The position numbers and the translations under genes were made by a program. From assembly GCF_020034665.1 (NCBI RefSeq), contig NZ_JAIQDI010000001.1:1302001-1366000 (forward strand): DNA of 64,000 bases, in the 5' to 3' direction. This document shows positions 1-6,803 of this stretch, piece by piece. Within the stretch, counting starts at the first letter, position 1, and every line of letters starts with the position of its first letter. Under the pieces are notes generated by a model. The model was not told the DNA's origin and did no database searches. It was given only the letters and a program-made list of their open reading frames with translations. The stretch comes from Niabella beijingensis. Lineage in GTDB: Bacteria; Bacteroidota; Bacteroidia; Chitinophagales; Chitinophagaceae.

Positions 1-332
1 AGCTTTCCCGTAAAATAGCCCCCGACGGTAATAAAGATGATTTCCGTAAATGCAGTGATCGATGCCGTACCCCCCACCCGGACCAGCTTTTTAAAACTGA
101 ACTCCAGACCCAGGCTGAATAATAAAAAGATCACCCCGATCTCCGCCAGTGTTTTTACATTTTCCTGGTCCACCACATTGGGGGTAAAAATAAAATGAGG
201 ACTTACCAGAAATCCCGCAATAATATATCCCAAAACCAGGGGCTGCTTTATTTTCCGGAACAATAAAGTAACGATTGCTCCCGCAATCAGGATCAGTGCC
301 AGGTCTTCGATCAATTTTGGTAAATGCCCCAT
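1..332 (-). CDS. CPA2-type cation:proton antiporter, N-terminal part (cut by window edge)
   Basis: About 110 codons are visible, starting at the ATG at 332 (MGHLPKLIEDLALILIAG). The N-terminus shows the first hydrophobic helices of the CPA2/KefB exchanger family, including the stretch QPLVLGYIIAGFLVSP and the segment LAEIGVIFLLFSLGLEFSF, both typical of Na+/H+ or K+/H+ antiporters. It acts in the inner membrane exchanging a monovalent cation for protons. The rest of the protein lies to the left of the window, so TrkA-N or other regulatory domains cannot be seen. It is transcribed away from the DUF1080 gene's 3' end; no clear promoter was found in front of it. Confidence 0.85.
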   Translation of the reverse strand, partial: MGHLPKLIEDLALILIAGAIVTLLFRKIKQPLVLGYIIAGFLVSPHFIFTPNVVDQENVKTLAEIGVIFLLFSLGLEFSFKKLVRVGGTASITAFTEIIFITVGGYFTGK

Positions 333-451
333 ATATTTAAACGTTACGCGCTTTCAGTTTGCGGAAAATATAAGCATTTTCTGGCAGAAAATGAAGACTA
401 TTTACAAAAAAATCATACGCGGAAATGGCCGTGCCGGCAACTCCCCAACAA

Positions 452-483
452 AAAAGAGCAATCCGTTTAATGATTGCTCTTTT
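452..483 (-). terminator. Rho-independent terminator after the DUF1080 gene
   Basis: A 12-bp perfect hairpin (arms 452-463 and 472-483, AAAAGAGCAATC / GATTGCTCTTTT) lies 20 bp past the stop codon of the DUF1080 gene; read on the minus strand it ends in a run of Ts. Confidence 0.85.
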
Positions 484-503
484 GCCAATACGATTCTTAG
501 TTG

Positions 504-1859
504 TTATTTTTTCAATTCCCTGATCTTAATGCTCCTGAAAGAAACCCGGTTGCCATGGTCCTGTAACAGGATATGCCCCTGCGGTGCCATTCCGAAATTG
601 GTCCATCCTTTATATTTACTTTTGGCAACCAGTGCTTCAAATTCGGCAGACCCTCTTTTATATTCCACCATCTTCCAGCCGTTCAGCCAGTGCTGTACTG
701 TATTATCCGGGTACACGATCACCATTCCCTTATTCCATTCACCGATGGGTTTGCGCGCGCGCTTTTCCCGGTTTGAAGTGATCAGGTCATACAGGGAAGA
801 AAGGGTCCGGTTGCCGTTAACGCCCAGCTTTGCATCAGGATGCCGCTCATCATCCAGCACCTGGTATTCCAGGCCGATGGCCGAACCGCCGGTCTGTTCT
901 TTTTCGGTAACAAAATATTTCACACCGCTGTTGGCACCTTCGGTCAGTTTAAAATCAAACTCCAGCACAAAGGCACTGTACTGTTTGTCGGTTACAATGT
1001 CGCCGCCATTCTGTGATTCTTTTCCCTGTGAGGCCAGTACGGTGATTTCACCGTTATTCACTTCCCATCCTTTGGCCGGAAATGCTTTTTTATGAACGCC
1101 CCTCCATCCGGATGTTGTCTTGCCATCAAACAGCAGGCCGAACCCGTTGTGCTTTTCGGCATCCGACAGGTCATTCGGGATCATATTTACCACGAATGTT
1201 CCGTCCAGCGGCGCCGGTTTGAGATCGGTTGTGCGGATACGGATATTACGCCAGCGGATCTGTCGGCCTTCATCTTTTTTATTTCCGATGCCATGTACCT
1301 GCAATGCAATAAATCCTTTGGGTGTCATATCATCAACCAGGTAAGCACAGGGGATCCCGTTCACCCAGGTGCGCATGGTGTTGCCAATACATTCCAGCCG
1401 GATCTTATTCCAGGCACCCTGACGGAAGGCCGTCTTTGCCGCTGGATTCAGATCCAGCGGGTACAGCCAGTCACGGCGCGCCTCATCATAGATACCGCCG
1501 GTCCAGCCCCTGGGGGAAGGATCGATCTCAAACTGATACCCATGTACCCGGCCGTTCTTATAGGCCGCGTTGCTTTCGCTGCGGAACTGTACACCGGAGT
1601 TCATGGTACTGTCTACCTTGAATTCCAGTTCAAGAATAAAATCGCCATAATCCTGCTCGGTAACCATAAATGAATTGGGCTGCCCGAATACGGTCGTTCC
1701 CACGATCTCACCCTGCTCTACTGTATACCTGGCTTTGCCGTTCAGTTGTTTCCATCCCGTTAAATCCTTCCCGTTAAAAAGGTCTTTCCATCCTGAGCCC
1801 TGGGCTGCTGCTGTAAGCATACACACTGCACAGCCTGCAAGCATCATTAACTTTTTCAT
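504..1859 (-). CDS. Secreted protein with two DUF1080 (3-keto-disaccharide hydrolase) domains
   Basis: A 451-aa protein with a Sec signal peptide (MKKLMMLAGCAVCMLTAAAQ). Two concanavalin-like DUF1080 domains follow, about residues 24-210 and 240-450. Each opens with the family hallmark (LFNGKDLTGWKQ and LFDGKTTSGWRG) and has the matching NSGVQF/NSGVKY strand and a gly-rich edge. DUF1080 proteins are periplasmic or surface sugar-processing proteins; several members hydrolyse 3-keto-glycosides made by Gfo/Idh/MocA oxidoreductases. The neighbour starting at 2003 is such an oxidoreductase, transcribed divergently, which supports a shared role in 3-keto-sugar metabolism. The substrate cannot be told from sequence. 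The ATG at 1859 is fixed by the signal peptide. Confidence 0.9.
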   Translation of the reverse strand: MKKLMMLAGCAVCMLTAAAQGSGWKDLFNGKDLTGWKQLNGKARYTVEQGEIVGTTVFGQPNSFMVTEQDYGDFILELEFKVDSTMNSGVQFRSESNAAYKNGRVHGYQFEIDPSPRGWTGGIYDEARRDWLYPLDLNPAAKTAFRQGAWNKIRLECIGNTMRTWVNGIPCAYLVDDMTPKGFIALQVHGIGNKKDEGRQIRWRNIRIRTTDLKPAPLDGTFVVNMIPNDLSDAEKHNGFGLLFDGKTTSGWRGVHKKAFPAKGWEVNNGEITVLASQGKESQNGGDIVTDKQYSAFVLEFDFKLTEGANSGVKYFVTEKEQTGGSAIGLEYQVLDDERHPDAKLGVNGNRTLSSLYDLITSNREKRARKPIGEWNKGMVIVYPDNTVQHWLNGWKMVEYKRGSAEFEALVAKSKYKGWTNFGMAPQGHILLQDHGNRVSFRSIKIRELKK

Positions 1860-2002
1860 TGCTTATTTTTTAAAAGAATACCGGCTAAATTAGCAGCTTT
1901 CCGCTAAAACAAAGAAATTAACTCTTCAAACGTTTTCGTAAATCCGGTTTTGATAAATACCCTATATTCGTTTTCATTACCACTCTTTACAATTATTGCC
2001 AG

Positions 2003-3322
2003 ATGAGCACAACAAGACGCATCTTTATAAGAAATACAGGATTGGCTGCCGCAGCGGCCGGGTTGGGAGCCCTGATCCCGCTGGAGTCGCTTGCAGCGAT
2101 CAAAAGAGCTGTATCACCTAATGATAAGATAGGTATCGGCGTGATCGGGCTGAAAGGCATGGGCTGGTCCGACCTTTCTTCCATGCTGAAAGTACCGGAA
2201 ACACAATGTGTGGCGGTTTGCGATATTGACGATACGATTCTACAGCAACGCCTTGCCGACCTCGCCAAGCTGAGTCCGACGAAACCTGCGGTGTATAAAG
2301 ATTACCGGAAGCTGCTGGCCAATAAGGATGTGGATGTGGTTATTGTGGGCACACCCGATCACTGGCATTGTCTGCAAATGACCGATGCCTGCGCAGCAGG
2401 CAAAGATGTTTACTGCGAAAAGCCGCTGGCCAATTCCATCTTTGAGGTGCAGCTGATGGTAAAAGCAGCAGCCCGATACAACCGGATGGTACAGGCAGGA
2501 CAATGGCAGCGCAGCCAGCAGCATTTCAAGGACGCGATCGCTTTTGCGCAATCCGGAAAACTGGGGCGTATCTCTTCGGCAAAAACCTGGATGTACCGCG
2601 GCGGTTCTGTTGCGTTGCCGGTAGTACCCAACACACCGGTTCCCGCGGGCGTGGATTATAATATGTGGTTAGGCCCGGCAAAAAAAAGACCGTTCAACAA
2701 GAACCGTTTTCATTACGAGTTCCGCTGGTTCTGGGATTATGCCGGAGGATTGATGACCGACTGGGGAGTGCATCTGATCGACATCGTACTGATGGGTATG
2801 AAGGCAGACGCGCCGAAATCGGTGATGGCCACCGGCGGAAAATTTGTTTTCCCGGATGATGCCAGGGAGACGCCTGACCTGCAGACCACCCTGTATGATT
2901 TCGGAAATTTCCAGATGAGCTGGGAACACAACCTGGCCACAGGTGTGGGACTGTACAACATGCAGCATGGCATTGCCTTTATCGGCGAAAACGGCACCCT
3001 GCTTTTAAACCGGGGCGGCTGGGAAGTACGGCCCGAAAAAGACAAGATCGAGGCCGTTGCCTGGACCAGGTCCGTGGACAATGGACTGAACCTGCACACC
3101 GCCAATTTTATCGACGCGGTAAAATCGCGCAAAAAAGAAACCCTTCATTGCCCGGTGGAAGCAGCCGCTACCGTGGCCATTGCCAGCCATATGGGCAATA
3201 TAGCTGTGCGGACGGGACAAAAGATCTACTGGGATAAAATGAAGAACCAGTTCAATGTGCCCGCTGCAACACAACTGGTAAAACCGGTGTATCAAAACGG
3301 CTGGAAGCTGCCGCAGATTTAA
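2003..3322 (+). CDS. Tat-exported Gfo/Idh/MocA family oxidoreductase
   Basis: A 439-aa NAD(P)-dependent sugar oxidoreductase. The N-terminus carries a twin-arginine motif (TTRRIFIRN) followed by an Ala-rich hydrophobic stretch, so it is probably exported folded with its cofactor. The Rossmann loop IGIGVIGLKGMG is at about residues 44-55, and the family Lys sits in CEKPLA with the preceding GTPDHWH. The C-terminal alpha/beta domain covers about 170-420. Relatives oxidise a sugar hydroxyl to a keto group or act as glycosidases through a redox cycle; the specific sugar is unknown. It is divergent from the DUF1080 gene with about 140 bp between the two starts. Confidence 0.92.
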   Translation: MSTTRRIFIRNTGLAAAAAGLGALIPLESLAAIKRAVSPNDKIGIGVIGLKGMGWSDLSSMLKVPETQCVAVCDIDDTILQQRLADLAKLSPTKPAVYKDYRKLLANKDVDVVIVGTPDHWHCLQMTDACAAGKDVYCEKPLANSIFEVQLMVKAAARYNRMVQAGQWQRSQQHFKDAIAFAQSGKLGRISSAKTWMYRGGSVALPVVPNTPVPAGVDYNMWLGPAKKRPFNKNRFHYEFRWFWDYAGGLMTDWGVHLIDIVLMGMKADAPKSVMATGGKFVFPDDARETPDLQTTLYDFGNFQMSWEHNLATGVGLYNMQHGIAFIGENGTLLLNRGGWEVRPEKDKIEAVAWTRSVDNGLNLHTANFIDAVKSRKKETLHCPVEAAATVAIASHMGNIAVRTGQKIYWDKMKNQFNVPAATQLVKPVYQNGWKLPQI

Positions 3323-3325
3323 GCG

Positions 3326-3333
3326 TATCTTTG
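3326..3333 (+). promoter_or_regulatory. -7 promoter box (TATCTTTG) for the lipoprotein/DCC pair
   Basis: A perfect match to the Bacteroidota -7 element TAnnTTTG, 14 bp before the ATG at 3348 and immediately after the stop codon of the oxidoreductase gene. No clear -33 TTTG at the usual spacing. Confidence 0.55.
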
Positions 3334-3347
3334 CAAAAAGAGATACG

Positions 3348-3761
3348 ATGAATTATTTGTGGGGGATATTGATTGTTGCAGCCCTTGCGGGATGTGCAGA
3401 AAAAACAATACCGGCTACCAGTGCCAACGGCGCTACATTCAGCGCTGCACTTCACGAAAAGATCACCTACGGAGATCTCACCATCGCGGTATCAGGCATC
3501 CGGGAGAGCAGGTGCCCGATGAACGCCCGCTGTATCCGTGCAGGAGAGGCCATCGCAACCCTGGCTTTGGAAGGCAGCGCAGACACACTTTCACTTTGTA
3601 CCGGCCCCGATTGCCGCCTGCAGCAACGCACCGGACAGGACACCATTACATCCGGCAATCATCAGTACGAGCTTACTCTCAGCGATATTGTTCCCAACCC
3701 TGCAAGCACGCTCAAAAAAGGCCTACAAAAGGCAGTGTTTGCTGTTCGTAAATTGCAGTGA
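3348..3761 (+). CDS. Small lipoprotein with a paired-Cys SRCP motif
   Basis: A 137-aa protein whose N-terminus is a lipoprotein signal with lipobox LAGC (Cys16). It is therefore probably anchored in a membrane on the periplasmic or outer face. The mature part contains SRCPMNARCIRAGEA, a motif I recognise from small uncharacterised Bacteroidota secreted proteins, and two further cysteines (LCTGPDC) that could form disulfides. No enzyme signature is visible. Its stop codon lies one base before the start of the DCC-family gene, so the two are translationally close and probably co-transcribed. A link between the Cys-rich lipoprotein and the thiol-disulfide protein is plausible but inferred. Confidence 0.75.
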   Translation: MNYLWGILIVAALAGCAEKTIPATSANGATFSAALHEKITYGDLTIAVSGIRESRCPMNARCIRAGEAIATLALEGSADTLSLCTGPDCRLQQRTGQDTITSGNHQYELTLSDIVPNPASTLKKGLQKAVFAVRKLQ

Positions 3762-3762
3762 T

Positions 3763-4161
3763 ATGCAAACAAACCATCCGGTGATATTATTTGATGGGGT
3801 CTGTAACCTGTGCAACAATACCGTTCAGTTTGTTATCCGGCACGATAAAAAAGACCGGTTCCGGTTTGCTGCTTTACAGTCACCCGCAGGGCAACAACTA
3901 TTACAAGAATATGCCCTTCCCCATTCTTTCGAATCATTTGTATTGCTGCAAAACAACCGGGCTTATCGGCGATCGGCCGCAGCACTAAAGGTGGTACAGC
4001 AATTGGGCGGACTATGGCCGCTGCTGGCTTTCGGATGGGTGATCCCGGCTTTCCTGCGTGACCGGATCTATGATTTTATTGCACGCAATCGCTATAAATG
4101 GTTTGGCAGGTCCGGTCACTGTATGATACCGACACCGCAGCTTCAGGCCAGATTCCTTTAA
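3763..4161 (+). CDS. DCC family (DUF393) thiol-disulfide oxidoreductase-like protein
   Basis: A 132-aa protein starting at the ATG at 3763, one base after the preceding stop. The N-terminus has the family signature DGVCNLCN, a thioredoxin-like CxxC with the preceding Asp (D-x-x-C-x-x-C). The C-terminal part (GWVIPAFLRDRIYDFIARNRYKWFG) matches the conserved helix of DUF393 proteins. No signal peptide is present, so it is likely cytoplasmic or peripheral. The name reflects motif similarity; redox activity has been shown for few members. A longer in-frame reading upstream overlaps the lipoprotein and is not needed. Confidence 0.88.
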   Translation: MQTNHPVILFDGVCNLCNNTVQFVIRHDKKDRFRFAALQSPAGQQLLQEYALPHSFESFVLLQNNRAYRRSAAALKVVQQLGGLWPLLAFGWVIPAFLRDRIYDFIARNRYKWFGRSGHCMIPTPQLQARFL

Positions 4162-4185
4162 CAGCGCCGGAGAGTTGCTGTGCGC

Positions 4186-4563
4186 TTATTTCATGGCGGT
4201 CAGCCACCACACATTCCCGAACGGATCACGCACACCTCCGCTGTAACCATAATCGCGTTGCGCCAGCTCATCGATAACGGTACATCCGTTGTTCACGGCC
4301 TTTCGCATCGTTTCCGCGGCGTCCTCCACATAGATGAACAGGTTGGCCGGTGCCGGATCGTACCCTTCTGTTACATCCGCAAAAAGAATATTGCAGCCAT
4401 TGATCTGTACCTCAGCATGCATGATCTCCCTGCTGTCGGCGTCCCGATAGCTCTTAAAGATTTCAATAGCGTTAAATACCCGTTGTGTGAACCCGATAAA
4501 GTCCTCCGCCTTCAGCAAAATAAGATAAGGCATCAGCGGCTGGTGGCCTTTTGCTACTTTCAT
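4186..4563 (-). CDS. VOC (glyoxalase/bleomycin-resistance-like) family protein
   Basis: A 125-aa single-domain protein from the ATG at 4563 (MKVAKGHQPLMPYL). The upstream in-frame codon at 4587 is TTG and is less likely. The pattern of an N-terminal MPYLILLKAEDFI beta-alpha unit, a central HAEVQINGCNILFAD strand pair and a C-terminal RDPFGNVWWLT (the classic D-P-x-G-N-x-W ending) marks a PhnB/YdcC-like VOC fold. Such proteins often bind a metal and act on small substrates, but function cannot be assigned. It lies 32 bp behind the thioesterase gene on the same strand and may share its transcript. Confidence 0.85.
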   Translation of the reverse strand: MKVAKGHQPLMPYLILLKAEDFIGFTQRVFNAIEIFKSYRDADSREIMHAEVQINGCNILFADVTEGYDPAPANLFIYVEDAAETMRKAVNNGCTVIDELAQRDYGYSGGVRDPFGNVWWLTAMK

Positions 4564-4595
4564 AAGATCTGTTTTTAAAAGGAACAAACAAAGAA

Positions 4596-5018
4596 CTACT
4601 TTGTTGCAGTTTCAAAATAAGGGATCAGTGCCGCCCGCAGCGGATCCGGCATCACTGTCCGCTTCATGGTCCGGGCCTCCATAAAATAAAGCACCACATG
4701 TCCTTTTGCCAGCAGCGCCTTCTCCTCATTATAAGCCTCCTGGTGAAACACGATACGATGGCCCTCCGGCAACTCATGCAGATTGGCCGTTACAGTGATC
4801 AGGTCATCATAGGTGGCCGGCCGTATATACCTGCAATGCACTTCTATCACGGGCATGATGATACCCATGGACTCCATGGCCGCATAGGTAAAACCCAGGT
4901 TACGGATGGACTCTGTTCGCGCCACCTCAAAATAATTGATATAGTTGCTGTGATATACGACGCCCATTTTATCGGTATCGGCATAGCGGACCCGGAGCTG
5001 TGTTTCGGAAAGGAACAT
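4596..5018 (-). CDS. Acyl-CoA thioesterase, 4HBT/YbgC-like hotdog fold
   Basis: A 140-aa protein with the start ETQLRVRYADTDKMGVVYHS, the typical 4-hydroxybenzoyl-CoA thioesterase/YbgC active site in which the Asp of YADTD and the following Tyr-His-Ser-Asn line the thioester pocket. The length fits the family. It likely hydrolyses a short or medium acyl-CoA in the cytoplasm. It starts 6 bp after the DoxX gene ends, so the two form an operon. Confidence 0.9.
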   Translation of the reverse strand: MFLSETQLRVRYADTDKMGVVYHSNYINYFEVARTESIRNLGFTYAAMESMGIIMPVIEVHCRYIRPATYDDLITVTANLHELPEGHRIVFHQEAYNEEKALLAKGHVVLYFMEARTMKRTVMPDPLRAALIPYFETATK

Positions 5019-5024
5019 GGGAAA

Positions 5025-5432
5025 TTATTTACCGATTGCTTTATCAACACTGTATTTGCCCGGCCCGATGATGAAGAGTGTCAGGAACACCGCGAGGTAT
5101 ACCGCGGCCAGCTCGCCATCCCCGAAGATCTTCCCGTCATGCGCTATAAAAAGCGCCACACACATACACACGATCAGGGGAAGGGTTGCCAGGCGGGTCA
5201 GCAGCCCCAGGACGATGAATAACGCACAAAAAAACTCTGCAAAAATGGTTAAAGAAAGGGAAGCCTTCACCCCGATATGGAACGGATCGGCAAACCCTTT
5301 GGCAGCCATCGCATTAAATCCTGTTAGTTTTTTTAATCCGTGTGCCGCCATTGTACAACCCGTCACCACCCGCAGCAATAAGATCCCCAGCGCCACATGG
5401 TTATCCCTGTACTTCGTACTGATAAATTTCAT
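5025..5432 (-). CDS. DoxX family membrane protein
   Basis: A 135-aa protein with four hydrophobic segments. The first holds the family motif LLLRVVTGCTMAAHGLKKL, and later segments are LTIFAEFFCALFIVLGLLTR and LPLIVCMCVALFIAHDG, as in DoxX/SURF4-like proteins. It sits in the inner membrane; family members are linked to thiosulfate:quinone oxidation or redox stress, but most are uncharacterised. It is the first gene of the DoxX-thioesterase-VOC run. Confidence 0.9.
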   Translation of the reverse strand: MKFISTKYRDNHVALGILLLRVVTGCTMAAHGLKKLTGFNAMAAKGFADPFHIGVKASLSLTIFAEFFCALFIVLGLLTRLATLPLIVCMCVALFIAHDGKIFGDGELAAVYLAVFLTLFIIGPGKYSVDKAIGK

Positions 5433-5451
5433 CTGAATATCGATTTATAAA

Positions 5452-5459
5452 CAAACATA
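5452..5459 (-). promoter_or_regulatory. -7 promoter box for the DoxX operon
   Basis: Read on the minus strand this is TATGTTTG (TAnnTTTG), 19 bp upstream of the DoxX ATG at 5432. No exact -33 TTTG is seen behind it. Confidence 0.5.
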
Positions 5460-5578
5460 GGGTATTTCTTTTAGCGAAACAATCCGCCAGGACGGATTGA
5501 CCCGCTCCGGACATTCGTACCGGTTTTTTCCCGGATAATCAGAGGAATTGTATATTCGTTCCCACAAATCATCGCATC

Positions 5579-6223
5579 ATGTTTTCTATCTTATCCGCAT
5601 ATCTGTACCAGGAGAAAAAAATAAGTATACCGGGGATCGGCCGTTTTGAACTGGCGCCTAAAAATGCGGCTGCGGGTTTTGATGCGGTGGAAGCTCCTGC
5701 CTGGGAAATAAGGTTCACAGAGGACAAAGCGGCAACCGCTTCCGAAAACCCGGACAGCTTTTACACGTTGCTGGCGGCAAAGGAAGCCATCAGCAACGAA
5801 GAGGCACGGCAGCAGTTTGAAGAATTTGCAAGGAATACACAGGTAAAGCTGAATGACCAGGAAACAGTGGTGTGGGAAGATGTGGGGATCCTGGAGAAGC
5901 CGGATTTCCGTGTTGTCTTTACTCCACAGACCGTAACCCTGTCTCCTTTTTCCGGTATCACAGCGCAGCGTGTCATTCGTGAACACGCCAGTCACCAGGT
6001 ACTGCGGGGCGAAAACGAAACAAGCTCAGAAGCTATAAGAGAGGAAATGCTGGCAGCCGGCGAAAAGAGAAGTACCGGGTTAAAAATAGCCTGGATCGTC
6101 CTGGCGGCAACAGCCGTGATCGCGGCCCTGTTCTTTTTGAAGAATGGCTGCAGCCTGCAATCAGCAGCCAATCAGCAAAAAGCCACTATACAAAAACCGG
6201 CAGATACATACGAGCTCAAATAA
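5579..6223 (+). CDS. HU-CCDC81 domain membrane protein without SPOR domain
   Basis: A 214-aa protein. The N-terminus (LYQEKKISIPGIGRFEL) has the IHF/HU-like fold seen in the bacterial CCDC81-type HU family of Bacteroidota. A second HU-like stretch follows at about residues 60-115. A single transmembrane helix (IAWIVLAATAVIAALFFL) is at about 165-185, followed by a short 30-aa tail. In related proteins this topology ends in a periplasmic SPOR domain that binds denuded peptidoglycan; here no SPOR domain follows. It may be a cell-wall or division-associated protein. No promoter motif better than TATATTCG was seen. Confidence 0.7.
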   Translation: MFSILSAYLYQEKKISIPGIGRFELAPKNAAAGFDAVEAPAWEIRFTEDKAATASENPDSFYTLLAAKEAISNEEARQQFEEFARNTQVKLNDQETVVWEDVGILEKPDFRVVFTPQTVTLSPFSGITAQRVIREHASHQVLRGENETSSEAIREEMLAAGEKRSTGLKIAWIVLAATAVIAALFFLKNGCSLQSAANQQKATIQKPADTYELK

Positions 6224-6408
6224 ACCGGGAACCGTTTCCGCTGACCGTACCTTGATAAAGAAAGCCCGGCTGTAATGTAGCGGCCAGGCGACTTCAGCGT
6301 CGGGTGTCGCTCATAATGCTGTTCCGGCCAATAGAACAAGAATTGAATAATTCCCTGTCATCATCGTACCCGTCAACGGCATCAAGTCAGAATGCTCTTT
6401 ATTCGCAT

Positions 6409-6434
6409 AAAAAAAGCTGCCTTTTTGGGGCAGC
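6409..6434 (-). terminator. Terminator after the 51-aa membrane protein gene
   Basis: A 6-bp GC-rich stem (GCTGCC 416-421 with GGCAGC 429-434, loop of 7) followed on the minus strand by seven Ts (409-415), located 25 bp after the stop codon of the small gene. Confidence 0.75.
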
Positions 6435-6458
6435 CTGTTATAAAATCGTAAGGATGGC

Positions 6459-6614
6459 TTAAATAATATCCATTGCCTTTACAAAAAAGGTAGTCACAAA
6501 AGGAAGCGCAAGGGTCAGCCAGGGGTTATGGCTGAAGATTAAATACAGAAAAAAAGCAGTGGAAAGGAAAAACAAGATCCACATTAACCCTTTATTTTTT
6601 GATGCTGCTGTCAT
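6459..6614 (-). CDS. Small 51-aa membrane protein
   Basis: A short reading frame from the ATG at 6614 to the TAA at 6459. After a polar N-terminus (MTAASKNKG) it encodes two hydrophobic segments, LMWILFFLSTAFFLYLIF and WLTLALPFVTTFFV. A good terminator directly follows, which supports a real transcription unit. No family is recognised. Confidence 0.6.
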   Translation of the reverse strand: MTAASKNKGLMWILFFLSTAFFLYLIFSHNPWLTLALPFVTTFFVKAMDII

Positions 6615-6705
6615 TCTTAAAATTTTGCACAAAAATAAGGGATGCCGCCAATATTAAAAAACGAATCTTGGGCAGATAGCCACCGGTCAAAAAAGGTGTA
6701 TTTTT

Positions 6706-6737
6706 TTTGAATGTGTATCAAATACACATTATCTTTA
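6706..6737 (+). promoter_or_regulatory. Promoter of malQ (TTTG, 20-bp spacer, TATCTTTA)
   Basis: The -33 TTTG (6706-6709) and a -7 box one mismatch from consensus (6730-6737) are separated by 20 bp, the expected Bacteroidota spacing. The palindrome at 6710-6730 fills the spacer. Confidence 0.65.
6710..6730. promoter_or_regulatory. Palindromic operator-like site between the malQ promoter boxes
   Basis: A perfect inverted repeat with 8-bp arms (AATGTGTA and TACACATT) around a 5-bp centre. Its position across the promoter spacer suggests a repressor site, such as a LacI/MalR-type or GntR-type regulator; no regulator gene is visible in the window. Confidence 0.5.
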
Positions 6738-6803
6738 TAAAAAAGATTAACGATTATTGAATAAAACCTGTTACTTGCCGGTTCTTAGAAAATTTTTTGA
6801 TAC

